Positions 35,901 through 47,900 of a DNA stretch of 64,000 nucleotides are shown in pieces (the first letter of the stretch is position 1; the number at the start of each line of letters is the position of its first letter). Where the stretch lies: NCBI RefSeq assembly GCF_035083965.1, contig NC_089726.1, forward strand, positions 20,878,559-20,942,558, written 5' to 3'. The translations under genes were made by a program, and so were the position numbers. This DNA is from Branchiostoma lanceolatum. Its lineage: Eukaryota > Chordata > Leptocardii > Amphioxiformes > Branchiostomatidae. Below the pieces are notes generated by a model. It was not told the origin of the DNA, ran no database searches, and saw only the letters and a list, made by a program, of their open reading frames with translations.

Positions 35901-36559
35901 TTCGGCCATACTGTAAATCAGCAAAGCAGCTACAAAATGAGCAATTTTATGCTGTAGGTTGCAAAATGATAATCCAGAAAACGGATACTAATGTGTAGAA
36001 TACCAAGCTCAAAGAATATGTGAAAGACCAAAAATTAAGAATCCATTATTTGTTATACTCTTCTCTGTGTGTTAAGTCATTTGTTCAACCTTCCTGACCA
36101 CGTAGATTTCATGATAAAGGAAACTTTTTTAAAAACTTTTATTTTATTTTTATTCACACACTCGCATCAGTTTTGTGGTTCCCAGAGGATGTCATCCATA
36201 TAATGAAATCAATATGGCCTAATGGTCAAATTCAAATCAAAACTTACAAGAACACACTGCAAAGCTTTGCTACAACCGACTTGAACGGCAATCTTGGGGT
36301 TAACGACCGGACGGTCATGCGTCTCTGCCCAAGCCAGGATGACCTCCGCCTGGTCCGGAGAGTGCGCATGCCCGTGCACATGCGCACCGGAGCTTGTGCG
36401 GTTGCAGAAGACGGCCTGTGGCGGCGGTTGGCTAAGGTCTACTGACACCTCGTCGGCTATCCATTCCTCCACGGAAAGGTTGGGATGCGCTTCCAGAGCT
36501 TCCCGCATGGGGGCGTACCACTTATTGTTGTCGTGGAGGACGATGACCTTTTTCGACAT
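32934..36559 (-). CDS. RimK-like ATP-grasp ligase, complete coding region
   Basis: Four coding exons join in phase: 36248-36559, 35130-35269, 34480-34663 and 32934-33224, 927 nt in all, giving 308 residues plus TGA. The order matches an ATP-grasp fold: an N-terminal Rossmann-like part (MSKKVIVLHDNNKW), then VVNPKIAVQVGCSKALQ and KKYGIPMSKT as in RimK-type enzymes, a glycine-rich ATP loop at 137-148 (VVKPDRGGSGKD), QEFLP at 186-190, and the metal-binding end E260 plus D273-I-N275. Members join a carboxylate to an amine using ATP; the substrate here is unknown. No secretion or organelle signal is seen, so it is probably cytosolic. The start has an acceptor-like CTTTAG one base upstream, implying an upstream 5' UTR exon. 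I recognise the fold but no vertebrate orthologue. A transferred or lineage-restricted enzyme is possible. Confidence 0.8.
33540..33740 (-). mobile_element. tRNA-derived SINE, family 1 (fragment)
   Basis: It shares CCAACCGAAGTAAGGTACCC, ATTCACACCTGGGTGGAGTG and GTAAAGTGCCTTTCCCAC with other copies. It lies in an intron of the ATP-grasp gene. Confidence 0.5.
35529..35588. repeat. Short hairpin, 25-bp arms
   Basis: AGCCTGAGTGTCATCCTGTT is mirrored by AAGGATGACACTCAGGCT around a 10-bp centre. It lies in an intron of the ATP-grasp gene. Confidence 0.85.
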
Positions 36560-36824
36560 TCTAAAGAGATAAGTATGTCATGTTTTAGTATTAACCAATA
36601 TGTCTTGGCTGATATCAGTAAAAAAGTTTAAACTTTCGGTCTGACGCAATAAAATTTTTCGGACGGGGGGGGGGGGAATAGGCTTCCAGACAATATTGAC
36701 CTGTAACTTGAGCCATTTCATTGGAAGGTCATGTGTTAGAAGTAATGTGTCATTCATACTGGGGAAGGTCTAAACTTTGGTAAGGTGAGATTTTGTTGAG
36801 TCGGACTTTAAGTATAAATTTGTG

Positions 36825-36975
36825 GGGTCGTGCTGCGTAACGGCAGGGTTTTCGGCCCAGAACCCAACGCTCCTGGGTTCAAATCCCCTGGCGCCATCGA
36901 TGTTGTGTCCCTTGGAAAGGCACTTTACATGACTTTCCTCACTTCACCCAGGTGTAAAAACGGGTATATTATGTG
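36825..36975 (+). mobile_element. tRNA-derived SINE, family 1 (5' part)
   Basis: GGTTCAAATCCCCTGGCGCC carries the B-box-like motif, followed by GGAAAGGCACTTTACATGAC and TTCACCCAGGTG. The body is truncated after about 150 bp. It lies upstream of the ATP-grasp gene and downstream of POLR1G. Confidence 0.65.
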
Positions 36976-37943
36976 TGGGTCCCAACACCAGCAATAGCTG
37001 TATTGCGCTGTTGAAATTGGTAATAGAGTCAAAAGTACAAATTTTCTGGTGTGTTTTATAGGATGAATCATTTGATGTTTAATACAATATTTTCATTTGC
37101 TTGACAAAATCATATTCAATTTCTTATTTTTGTCAAATAATCAACTTAAAGAAATCCATACACTTTGGTTCCGTCATCATCCGAGCAACCATGTTGATCT
37201 TATTGGCTTCGTTTTCCCGTCATTGATTAAAGCCAAGTCCATATTAAAGTTCCCATAGATACAGTAAAGAAAGAAAAAAAAGTCATAGATGCTTCAAGGA
37301 GTAAAACTCTGTAGAGTCTCTTTTTAATGCAACTGATAATCCTAATGATAGACAATTTGTGTCATTCAGTTTCTTTCTAACCTCTAAAAACAGGTAATGC
37401 TAATTCAATTCATCTTTTCATGTTCTTCATATGTTGTATCTTGTAAAGTTGCTCAACAATCTACTGTATACCAGACATACATGTGAAATCTATTGTCTTT
37501 GAAATGCGTACATCTTTAATCTACGTATTTGTTTTCAAATTAGACAAATGTGCAATGTTTTTCATAACGTAATACTACAATATTGGCTATTTAACTTCAT
37601 GTAGTTGACCAGATACTTTGTTCTATAAAGTAAAGGATCAGTAAGGCACATTTCAAATACATGACATACTACATTACTAACAACATATTGTGATACTTTA
37701 AAAGTCAAATTATACATGTTATTAACCATGTAATGCTTGATATCATATTTCATGTGGCGTATGCCATACATAAATATTCAAGTATCTGGTATTAGTATAG
37801 TTAACAAAATCACTGGTAACTCTCATAGTTCAGTTCATTTTATGCCATAATTGTGTGGTTTATAGTTTTGAGATTCCGCTTTTTAATCACTCTTGCGTAA
37901 AGTAGACTATTTCTCAAGACAAGTTCATTTTCTTAAGGTCTCT

Positions 37944-38865
37944 TTAGTCTTCATTCTCTTCTTTCTTCTTTTTCTTCTTCTTCTTCTTGGGCACTCTGGT
38001 TTCTTCTTCAATTTCTTGAGCAACCTGTTATAAAACAGTTAAGAAGCAATAAAATTAACAGAATGAAATTACACATGTAAGTAACTTGTAATGTACAGTT
38101 GTAGACACTTATTTCTTATTGAACACTTAGTCTAACAAAGTTATGGAATCTAACAAGATACTGAAATCATACAACTACATATTAGACTGTGCAACCAACC
38201 CCCAAAAAATCATAGCATGTCCAGCACAAAAGATATAAAAAAATGAAAGTTCTGCTGTAGTACTAAGGTCACACACCAGGGGGCCCGATTTGACCTCGAT
38301 CTCTGTATTCCCAAGAGCTATGGTAACTCATGTACCAAATATCATCGCAATCTATCCAGCCGTTCCTAAATTATGCTGACCAAAAATATCTTGAAACACA
38401 AATGAGCAAGCAGACATACACACACACACACACACCAAAAACAATTATACAGTAAATGCAGAAATGTTCGCAGGGTTTTTCTTTCACGATGGGGAGAAAA
38501 TGGCACAAACATTCATGCATTTACAGTACCTCCAACTTATCATTCTACAGAGATAGCAATGTCTTTAAGGTTTATGTCAAACTAATATGATGTATATCTA
38601 TGTTAAAAATTTACCATATTCTGCACATCATCCCCACTGCTTTCTCTGTGTTTGTCTTTCTTCTTTTTCTTCTTCTTCCTTGAATCTAAAAGAAAACAAA
38701 TAACAGACATTTTACCATATAATACAACAAGTATAGATAAGACAGAGACACACATACACACACACACACATATACACACACGCACGCACACACACACACT
38801 CACGCACACACACACACACAAAAAAAACACACACACACACAAAAACACACACACAAAAACACACG

Positions 38866-38921
<56 letters not shown>

Positions 38922-41900
38922 CAAAAACACAGTACTTCTTTCTCCTGGGGGCAAAGTAGCTATATATAATTATCCACTATAAAGTTATATCTAATACTAT
39001 AGGATAAGTTATATTTATATATATTATATACAGCGAAACTTAAGATTCGGAGTCACTCACCAGATATTTCTGAGATGGCTTCTATTACATCTTCCACTGG
39101 TTCTTCCTTGCACTTTTCCTTCTTCTTTTTCTTCTTCTTGTGTGATCTGTCTTCCAGCTCTAGATATGGATGGATATTGAAATTAAATTTTTAGACAAAA
39201 AAATTTCAAATAATGTTGCTTTTCCATATCAATCTTTTTACAACTTAATAAAGTTAATTAAATTACTGTCAACCTAGTGTGTCACACTGGACTACTTACG
39301 TACACAAAGAGTGGCGTCGCGGTGGTGTACGCAGTGGCAGGGTGTTTGGCCCTAGAACCCAGAGATATCGGGTTCGAATTCAGGGTTCCCTGATTTGTCC
39401 CGTTGACGTTGTGCCCTTGGGAAAGGCACTTTACACGACTTTGCCCACTTTACTCAGGTGAAAATGAGTACCTAGCTTTGATTAGGGACGTCCGTCGGTT
39501 AGGACGTTAAATGGAGGCTCGTGTTTGAGGAGAGCCACACCTCAAGCACGTTAAGAACCCAACACACTTATCAAAAAGAGGGGGGGTCCTTCCCGGTGTG
39601 ATTTGATCATACAAATCTGCCCAGATATGCAGCTTGTACTCTTCAGTACAAACCTGGTGTGTTACGCCTTGATGCGGTTTACCGGGTATGCAATACAAAC
39701 AAAAACAAACAAACAAACAAAGAATGTTTTTTTGAATTGTAGAACTGACCTGTGGGTGTACTTGTATCTCCAGCAGTACCAACAAGTCTGTCGGTTTGTA
39801 CATCTTCTGTCTTCCTCTTTTTTGGAGATTCAACCTCTTCCACATCTGCCACAAGACAATTGTGTTAAAAGAGAATGTTTTCTATCAAAAGCAAGACTAA
39901 CTTAAGTTTACATTAACACTGTTCTTACTGCATGTACCATACTAATAATAAAAAATACTCATGAATATACAAATCTAGAGAGTACTGTACATGTCATTCT
40001 TGTTTCTTTCACTGACTGTCACTTTATGTTCACTGTTTTCACAGTAACCTCTGTACTGTAAACTTATCATCACCATGAAAAAACTGTACTTAATGTTATT
40101 CTTTATGATTCCTTCACACATCCGTTCTGTAAATCACTTGCCGCCACCGTGTCAAGTTAAAGTTCAGTGAAAATGTCCATTTTCCTTACACCGTGAAATT
40201 TTGCTACCGTGAACATAAAGTGAATTACAGTAGTTTCCAAGGACATCTATAAAATATTAAGGATGTTATCGAATCATTTGCAAAGGAAAAAAGAAACGAT
40301 TGTAAAAGTCTCACAATTGGTAACATGTTAGCTATCGGCTATTTCACAATCAGGTGTACCCCTTTTTTTCCCAACATGTTACCAGTGGATAGCAAAGTCT
40401 ACATAACATATGACTGTTTCAGACTATCATTTCCTGACAACTTGTGCAAGAAGGAATGCAAGGAAAAAAAAAATTCAAAATTGATTAATATTTAAGAAAA
40501 ATATTGACCGAAACGTGACCTAAAATTGGTTGATTTTAAGCGTTACCAGGGACCATTCATTTTTACTAATACTTTGCATTAGACCTAAAAGCACATTTTG
40601 TACTTGCAAATTAAAAACCACTCGCTTTCTACATGCAGTTATATGTCTACTTGTGACATTTCGCTTTCATTGGATGATTCTATGCCATTTTTTGCTCCAA
40701 CGGGGCTATTTTCCACTTTTACCCACGTGTTACCAATTTTCTGTCTAGTTTTAAATGAATATTTCTGAACCTGTAACACTTAATAATATTCTTGTATAGC
40801 TGTTGATTTGGCTTTTAAAATCAATGTATGATATGTACGAAGGTACAGAAGTAGAATGGAATCGCTCGCTCCATTTTATGACGTACAGTTGGAGATCAAA
40901 GTCCAGCTCGCCATTTTCCAAAAAAATCTGTAGCGTCCGTACCCCCCCTTGATTTCAATACTAGGAAAGTCCTGCAGGCTAATGATACTGATGGTTAGGA
41001 GGCCTCTACTGGCACATACTAAAACACCATTTAAACCACTGCTGTCATAAAGACTTTGTCTGATATAGCACCATGAACATCAAAATGTAGCGTCCGTACC
41101 CCCTGTAGCGTCCGTACCCCCTACCTGTAGCATCCGTACCCCCATTTAAAGTTTTCAGCAAAATACTGCCAAAATTGCTATCTAAATAGTACAAATCTGA
41201 GCTAATACATCAATGACAGTTGAAACAGATATAGAATGTTAAAATTTTCAGTAAATTTGTGACTTTGTGATGAATTTTAGATGTGTTTTTGCCTATTTTT
41301 GGGACAAACCTGTATACGTTTGGTACCGTGTAACACCCCTCCCAAACACTGTAAATAGTTACTTCCAAACCAGCCAGATGTCTTTGAGATAAAAGATGAT
41401 ACCCTCCAAGAAATTTAAATGTCCCAGAATTCTCACACCATGTGCCCTGATCCCAATTCAGTTCGTGCAGTGGTTAATAAGGGAGGGGGGGGGGGGGGGG
41501 GATACGGAATTAGCAGCGGGAGGCTAGACCCCAGGACGAGAGAAGTCAGCTCAAAATAAGGATATTGAACAAAAGAGATAAAGCCATTGTGTGAGCCATC
41601 AAAAATTCAGTTTATCAGAAAGAGCACACTGTAAGAAACAATATGGTTTTTGTTTGAAGCAAACTTGATGTTGTATGGCCGAGAAATTGGCAATTTAAGA
41701 TTTTGGGCCTTTGATTCCCTACGCTAAGTAAGTAATTTTGTCCTTTTTCATGTATCTCAAGAACAGAACATCAGACAACCACCAATTCACCTGTGTAAGG
41801 CTTTATTGTGAACATATTGAAACATACTTATTAGACAACTCAGGCTGATGGGCAGGAGAAAAGACATGCATCATTTACATGGCTGGGGTGATTGAATTTG

Positions 41901-44900
41901 AAGAACAGCTCTGGAGGAAGAAGCTCAATTATCCTTCATGAAAAAAATGAAGTATACATTTGGCCAGAAAACAAGAACACCACAGGAGAACCAACAGAAA
42001 ATATCCTCTGGACAGTGGACTTTCCTCTCCTGAACAACTTCAGAGAGCAAGTCTGATTGTCTGAAGAAGACATTGAAAAGTTAAAGAACATTTCAGTCAA
42101 GAGCTTGAAACAACACCAACAAGTTCAAGTAATTCATTCAGTGTTATAGGACACAGTTTGAAGTTCTCTCTTTTTAATTCAATTGACTAGTATGGATAAA
42201 CTATGTTGGTTAGTATAATAAGATCCTTTTTATTATCTTTGAATCAATTAGCAGATGTAAAAGTACAAGACTTTCAGAGCTACATGATGTACGTATGTAG
42301 CGTCCGTACCCCCTACATTATTGTCCCTTTTCCTGGAGTAAACTGCAAAATTTGCATATAACGAGATCAAATGAACTGTTGTTTTGTTTCCTTGTGATAC
42401 TTTGACGATATGAGAAGTGTTGTTTCAGTCTTGTGTGCAATCTAAGCTTGTTTGATAGGTAAGACCCACCCTTCCAACACCTTGTTCTGAAGTGCTAAAG
42501 ATCCATAATGGAATTTGGAAGAAATCTTTAATCAAACTATCCTGCTCATCCTTTTCTTTGTTAAAATACTGTGACAGCATTTGTGAATGCTTTAAAGAAC
42601 AGCCATAAGCAAATGATTATTGTTTTAATCATTGTTTTAAACAGTTCAGACAAATTGATAAAGCACCAATGTATGAAGTCTGTTGTGTAGCGTCCGTACC
42701 CCCTTGCCCACATGTTCATTTATAGTAATCAAAAATGTTTGCAAGTCATGCTATAATCATTACTGCTGGAGTTTCATGTAGGATCATCTATTGGATGAAA
42801 TAGTGCCAAACCTTAGCTGCTGAAGTGTCTGGATGAAGAATAATACTATTTGACCTTATTTTGCAGATAAACAATAGAATAGCGTTTAAAATTATTTTGC
42901 AATAAATGACCAGAAAATGCCCACACATGGATATACTGCAACTTATTGTGGTTTTCTAGGGTAGGAAATGGTAGTTATTGAAGATGATAAGGATTAGCAA
43001 CCATTTGTCATTCCTTATTTGAATCAACAGTATGTTACTGTCCAAGTAGTTTTAAAGTTGTAGCGTCCGTACCCCCCCAATGGTCCATCCATAGAAAACC
43101 CTGCAACGAACCCATAAAAGCTTGTTGTGCGGAGATCCTTTAGGATAGTATGCCCAAAGCATGTACCTTTGAACTGGCAACAACAAATTTACAATATAAT
43201 GAAGTTGAATTTTGGCCCCCAGTGGCAAGGTTGGGGTACACCTGATTGTGAAATAGCCGTATGCATGTACCATAACACATTTCATACCTTCAATGTCATG
43301 TCTTCTCTTTTTTGTCTTCTTGTCAGAATGACCAGAATCTTTTCTCTTGGCACAGGTATGTCCATTGACTGGCTTGGGTTCTCCTGGAAGAGACACAAAA
43401 AAATAATATTTTTTTCTTTATACTGCTCCAAGTTCTTCACATACTTGAACATGTACATATCATGTGTTCATATCTGCACAGTCTAAAGGAAAGCTTGCAA
43501 AATTTGGGCCCGAAAATTGGATTTTGAACGTCGATTTATGATTAGTTCAAACAATATTATCACAATGTAAGCAACATCCATAATGCAAAAAACGACGTCG
43601 TTGTGATGTGAGAACTCACTGAAAATAGTTTTGGGGTTGTTGTAGGCTCACGAAACTAAGGGGATCATTGTACCGCTCATTTCAGTGCGGTTTTAAAATG
43701 CTCAAGGTCTGAATTTATAACGCAAATGTACTAAACAGTGTTAGTACAGTCACTATATATTTATCTACCATAGAGATTTCAGCATTATTTTTATTTCCAT
43801 TTTTTTGCCCTAATATTGCTTTGGTTGCCTTTACTAAGTAAAGGCAACCAAAGAGAAACAGAGTCAGTCCCAAAAGCTTCTTGTGAACTTAACCCTCAAA
43901 CCACCGAAGCTTTTTTACGACTAATCTTACCGTATGGGGTCAAAACTGACCCCACAATGTTTTCTACAAATATAGCTTTATTGGTGACTATTTTTGTGGT
44001 TTGTATATATGTATAGTTTAAGTAATCTATAAGGGACAGTTTGACATGATTAGGTGTGAATAATTTTTGCTCATTATCATAATTTATGCAAAAATAGGAA
44101 CATCGTCTTTTGCAACTAACGCTATTCAGACAAGCGGGCTCTTTTGAGGCCTGCGCCAACACTTGATATCATATAGCATCTGAATGTCTTACGCTAGAAC
44201 AACCAAACTTGGTCACCTTTGCATAAATTTCATTGGCAACAATTCTAACTTAATGAAAAATGTAATCAATGTTTTCATGTTGCTATGGCAACCGGTTTCT
44301 TAGAGCCATATTTGGAAAAAGTCGCTCCTTTTGGATTTTACAATGTAATTCTAGGGCTGTCTTTTTAAACTGCACTTATTTTGTTACTAACATCAATACC
44401 AACCAATTTAATTCACTATCATTTTTATGATTTAATATTAACAATTTATGCATATTTGATTACGTCATCGGTCAAAATCTAAGATGGCGGACGATATAAT
44501 TAGATTAGCTATAACCGGCTATTTCAACCTCAAATTTCATCATTACCATGTTAATTCAAACAGAAACAATCTTAGTATAAACGTTTTGGTCCATTTTTAT
44601 TGTGTTATTAGGTTATATGATGAAAAAATGCATTCAAAATAATTCAAGATGGCGGAACCAAGATGGCGGATTTCCCTAATGTAACTTGATATGAATATAA
44701 TTTTTATGACGTAATTTTGACGTCGTTCCTGTTGCCATCTACAAATAACGTCTTTGGATATATTATGATTTATCATACATAATTTCTATCTAAGTTTTAT
44801 CCTGTACCTTTGAATTATATGGAAATACCCAATTTGTTGGTTTTCGTCAATAAAATCACATAAATGACGTCATAATAAGTCGCAACGCCATTAATTCTTA

Positions 44901-47900
44901 CGTTCATTTAGAAAAATTGTTTTTTTCACGTTTCTGCAGAATTATATTTTGTAACTATGATCATAATAACCCTTATCATACAGATGACAAAATTGACAAG
45001 TATCAAACAATAGGAATATGAGTGCAGATTTTACTGGGGTCAGTTTTGACCCCACTGGACCATGCGTTAACTTTCTAGGATAACTTAATCAACAATGAAC
45101 CAATCTCGGTAAAAACTTGTGAGAAGTTATAAGACATATATACAAACAATTTAATGGAAGGAATTTTGTTTTCGACTCGAATTGTCAAAATGGCACATGT
45201 TGATATGCGCCTGGGGTCAGTTTTGACCCCATAGGGTGGTTTGAGGGTTAACTATATACTGCTTGTAGAATTTAACACATACATGTATATTACTAATAAA
45301 TATTTCAATAATAACTTACTCCAACCGAATGGTTTGAACCTTGGTCTGAGACCCTGTGGCAGCTGTGTGTTGAGTGGTGGGGCAGGAGGGGGGATGGTGA
45401 CTGATGGAACAGCCACAGACTGCATGATGTTGATCTCCCCATGCATGTGAGGCACTGAGGGGGGAAAAAACAGACTTCAGTAAGTTTGTTTGCTTCTTTG
45501 TTTGTATAGCATACACGATAAACCGCCTCAAGGCGTAACACACCAGGTTTGTACTGAAGAGTGCAAGCTGCATATCCGGACAGATTTATATGATCCTCAC
45601 ACACCGGGAAGTACCCCTACTCTTTTTAATAAGTGTGGTGGGCTCTTTTACATGCTCAAGGTGTGGCTCACCTCAAACTTGGAACCTCCATTTAACATCC
45701 TACATGTATCTATGGGACATTCCAAGTCGAGAGAGGACATTCTTGCAAAGTGCCTTCCCAAAGTGCACAACATCAATGGATTCAAACCCAGGACCTCTGG
45801 GCCAAACACCGGACTGCCAGTACGCCACCGTGATGCCACAGATGTTAAAAATTCAAGACTAGTCCTTCTCACACCGATGCGTAGTGGGTAGAGCGTTTCC
45901 CCTGCACGCGGTAGGTTGTGAGGTCAATTTCCAGCCTAGTCATACCAAAGACTTTTGAAAGATACAGACTGCTTTCTCTGCTTAGCACTCTAGCATTTTG
46001 GAAAGAGCACTGGAGTTAAACACACAGCACTACCAGTGGACTAGCCCCCTGCTGTGGTGATTCACAAAGTTGTGTGGCCCAAGGGCTTAAGAACAGAAGT
46101 GGGCCGGGCCGTAGGCACAATCCATGTATATGGTATGGGAGGACTTTAAGTTAACTTAAACTTCAACTACACCATTTCGTGTGCAGAGCAACACCCTTTC
46201 AGCTCTGTTCACTTGGCCCTTAGACCCTACTGCTGTGAAAGCACAAATAGCATTGGTCTATTCCACTGTATGTGTGTTCAACTCCAGTACTTTTTCTCAC
46301 AAATGCTGAGTGCTGAGGAGAGAAAAGCAGTGTAAACTGTAATTCTTTTTTCTTTCACTGTAACTTTATGTCCACGTTTTTCACAGTCACCTCTGTACCC
46401 TGAACTTACAATTATCATCACTGTGAAAAAAAACTGTTGTTATCATTCATGATTCCTTCACACATACGTTCTGTAAATCACTTGCCACTACCGTGAAGTT
46501 AAAGTTCTGTGAAAATGTCCATTTTCTTTACTACAGGAAATTTTGCTACCGTGAGGATAAAGTATGTACAATCCGGAAAATAAATGTCTTACTTCTTTAG
46601 TTACGAGCCAGCAAACAAACCTGTACTAAGCCTTCCGTCCAGTTCACTGGGCAGCAATAGACTCAGACCTTCTTGCTGTGGACAACAAAGATTGAAAAAA
46701 AATGTTTTAGAACTTGGGAAATTGATTGATAGTGAGAAACAAATCTTGTAGATGAAAAAGTACTAAAGTAGAAAACAATACCATTTCTTTTTCTCTAGCA
46801 TCGTGACGAAAATACAGATGGTTTCATGAATAGACAAAACTGGTCTTACCTGTAAATGTTGAGTGTTCTTTGTCACCTGTAAATCATATTTGGAACCAGT
46901 CTGAAAATGTTTTGGAAGGAATATCATGTTAGTGATACAAATGTACATACATTGTATCAATAAGAACACAATTCTTTACTCCCTCAGCTCAGAATATAAA
47001 GTTATCAGAAGTATAAAAAGAGGCGCTTTTAGAGAAATTTGCACACTTTTTCAGCTATAAGTACAATGCAATGCTGAACATCAAAAATACCTACCTCTGT
47101 TTCCACGGCTGTGCCTTTGTGGAGCTTCAGCCTCTGTCCTGTCAGACATTTTGGATCAAACTGCAAACAAAAGAGAGCATTGACAATTATGAAGGAGGAT
47201 CTTTGAACTGCAATGGTAAGAACAAAGAATTGAAAATCGTTGAAGAGAATTGGACATAAAGAGCCTTAATCAACAAGGAAGTATATTTATATCAATGGAA
47301 TACAAAAAAAGGAACAGATTTTGAGACTCTGTCACAAATCTTCCTGAAGAAACCAAGTTCCTTACATCTTTAGGGGCCCTGATGACCCACAGTTCCTGGT
47401 CTGCTGTGTGCAGACAGTCCGACGTCAGCAGGTCCTGACCGCTCTGTTCCTCCACACTTGTGGTTACTCGGCTGAAGTTCACTGGACACTCAAACCTGAG
47501 GAAGTGAAAAGAGGTCAAACACTGCTGCTTAAATATTTACTTAATTTGGTTTCTTACTGCCCTGTATGTCTTTTGCTTGTTGTTTGTTTGTATTGCATAC
47601 CCAGTAAATTGCCTCATGTCGTAACACACCAGGTTTGTACTGAACAGTACAAGTTGAATATCCAAACAAATATCCATGCACTCACACCGGGAAGGACCCC
47701 TACTCTTTTCGATAAGCATGGTGGGTTCTTTAACGTGCTAAAGGTGCGGCTCTCCTCAAACACAGGACTGATGTCCAATGTCCAATCTGAGGGACATCCC
47801 TAACCGAAGTTATGTACTCATTTTCGCCTGAGTGAAGTGGGGAAAATTGTATTAAGTGCCTTTCCCAAGGGCACAACGTCCACAAGACAAATCAGGGGAC

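Noticed and set aside
38603..38969. Cysteine/valine-rich and threonine/histidine-rich frames
   Set aside because: By-products of the (CA)n microsatellite in a POLR1G intron.
45305..45604. Minus-strand frames of 85-99 codons over a POLR1G exon
   Set aside because: They combine the real exon 45320-45454 in wrong frames with SINE sequence.
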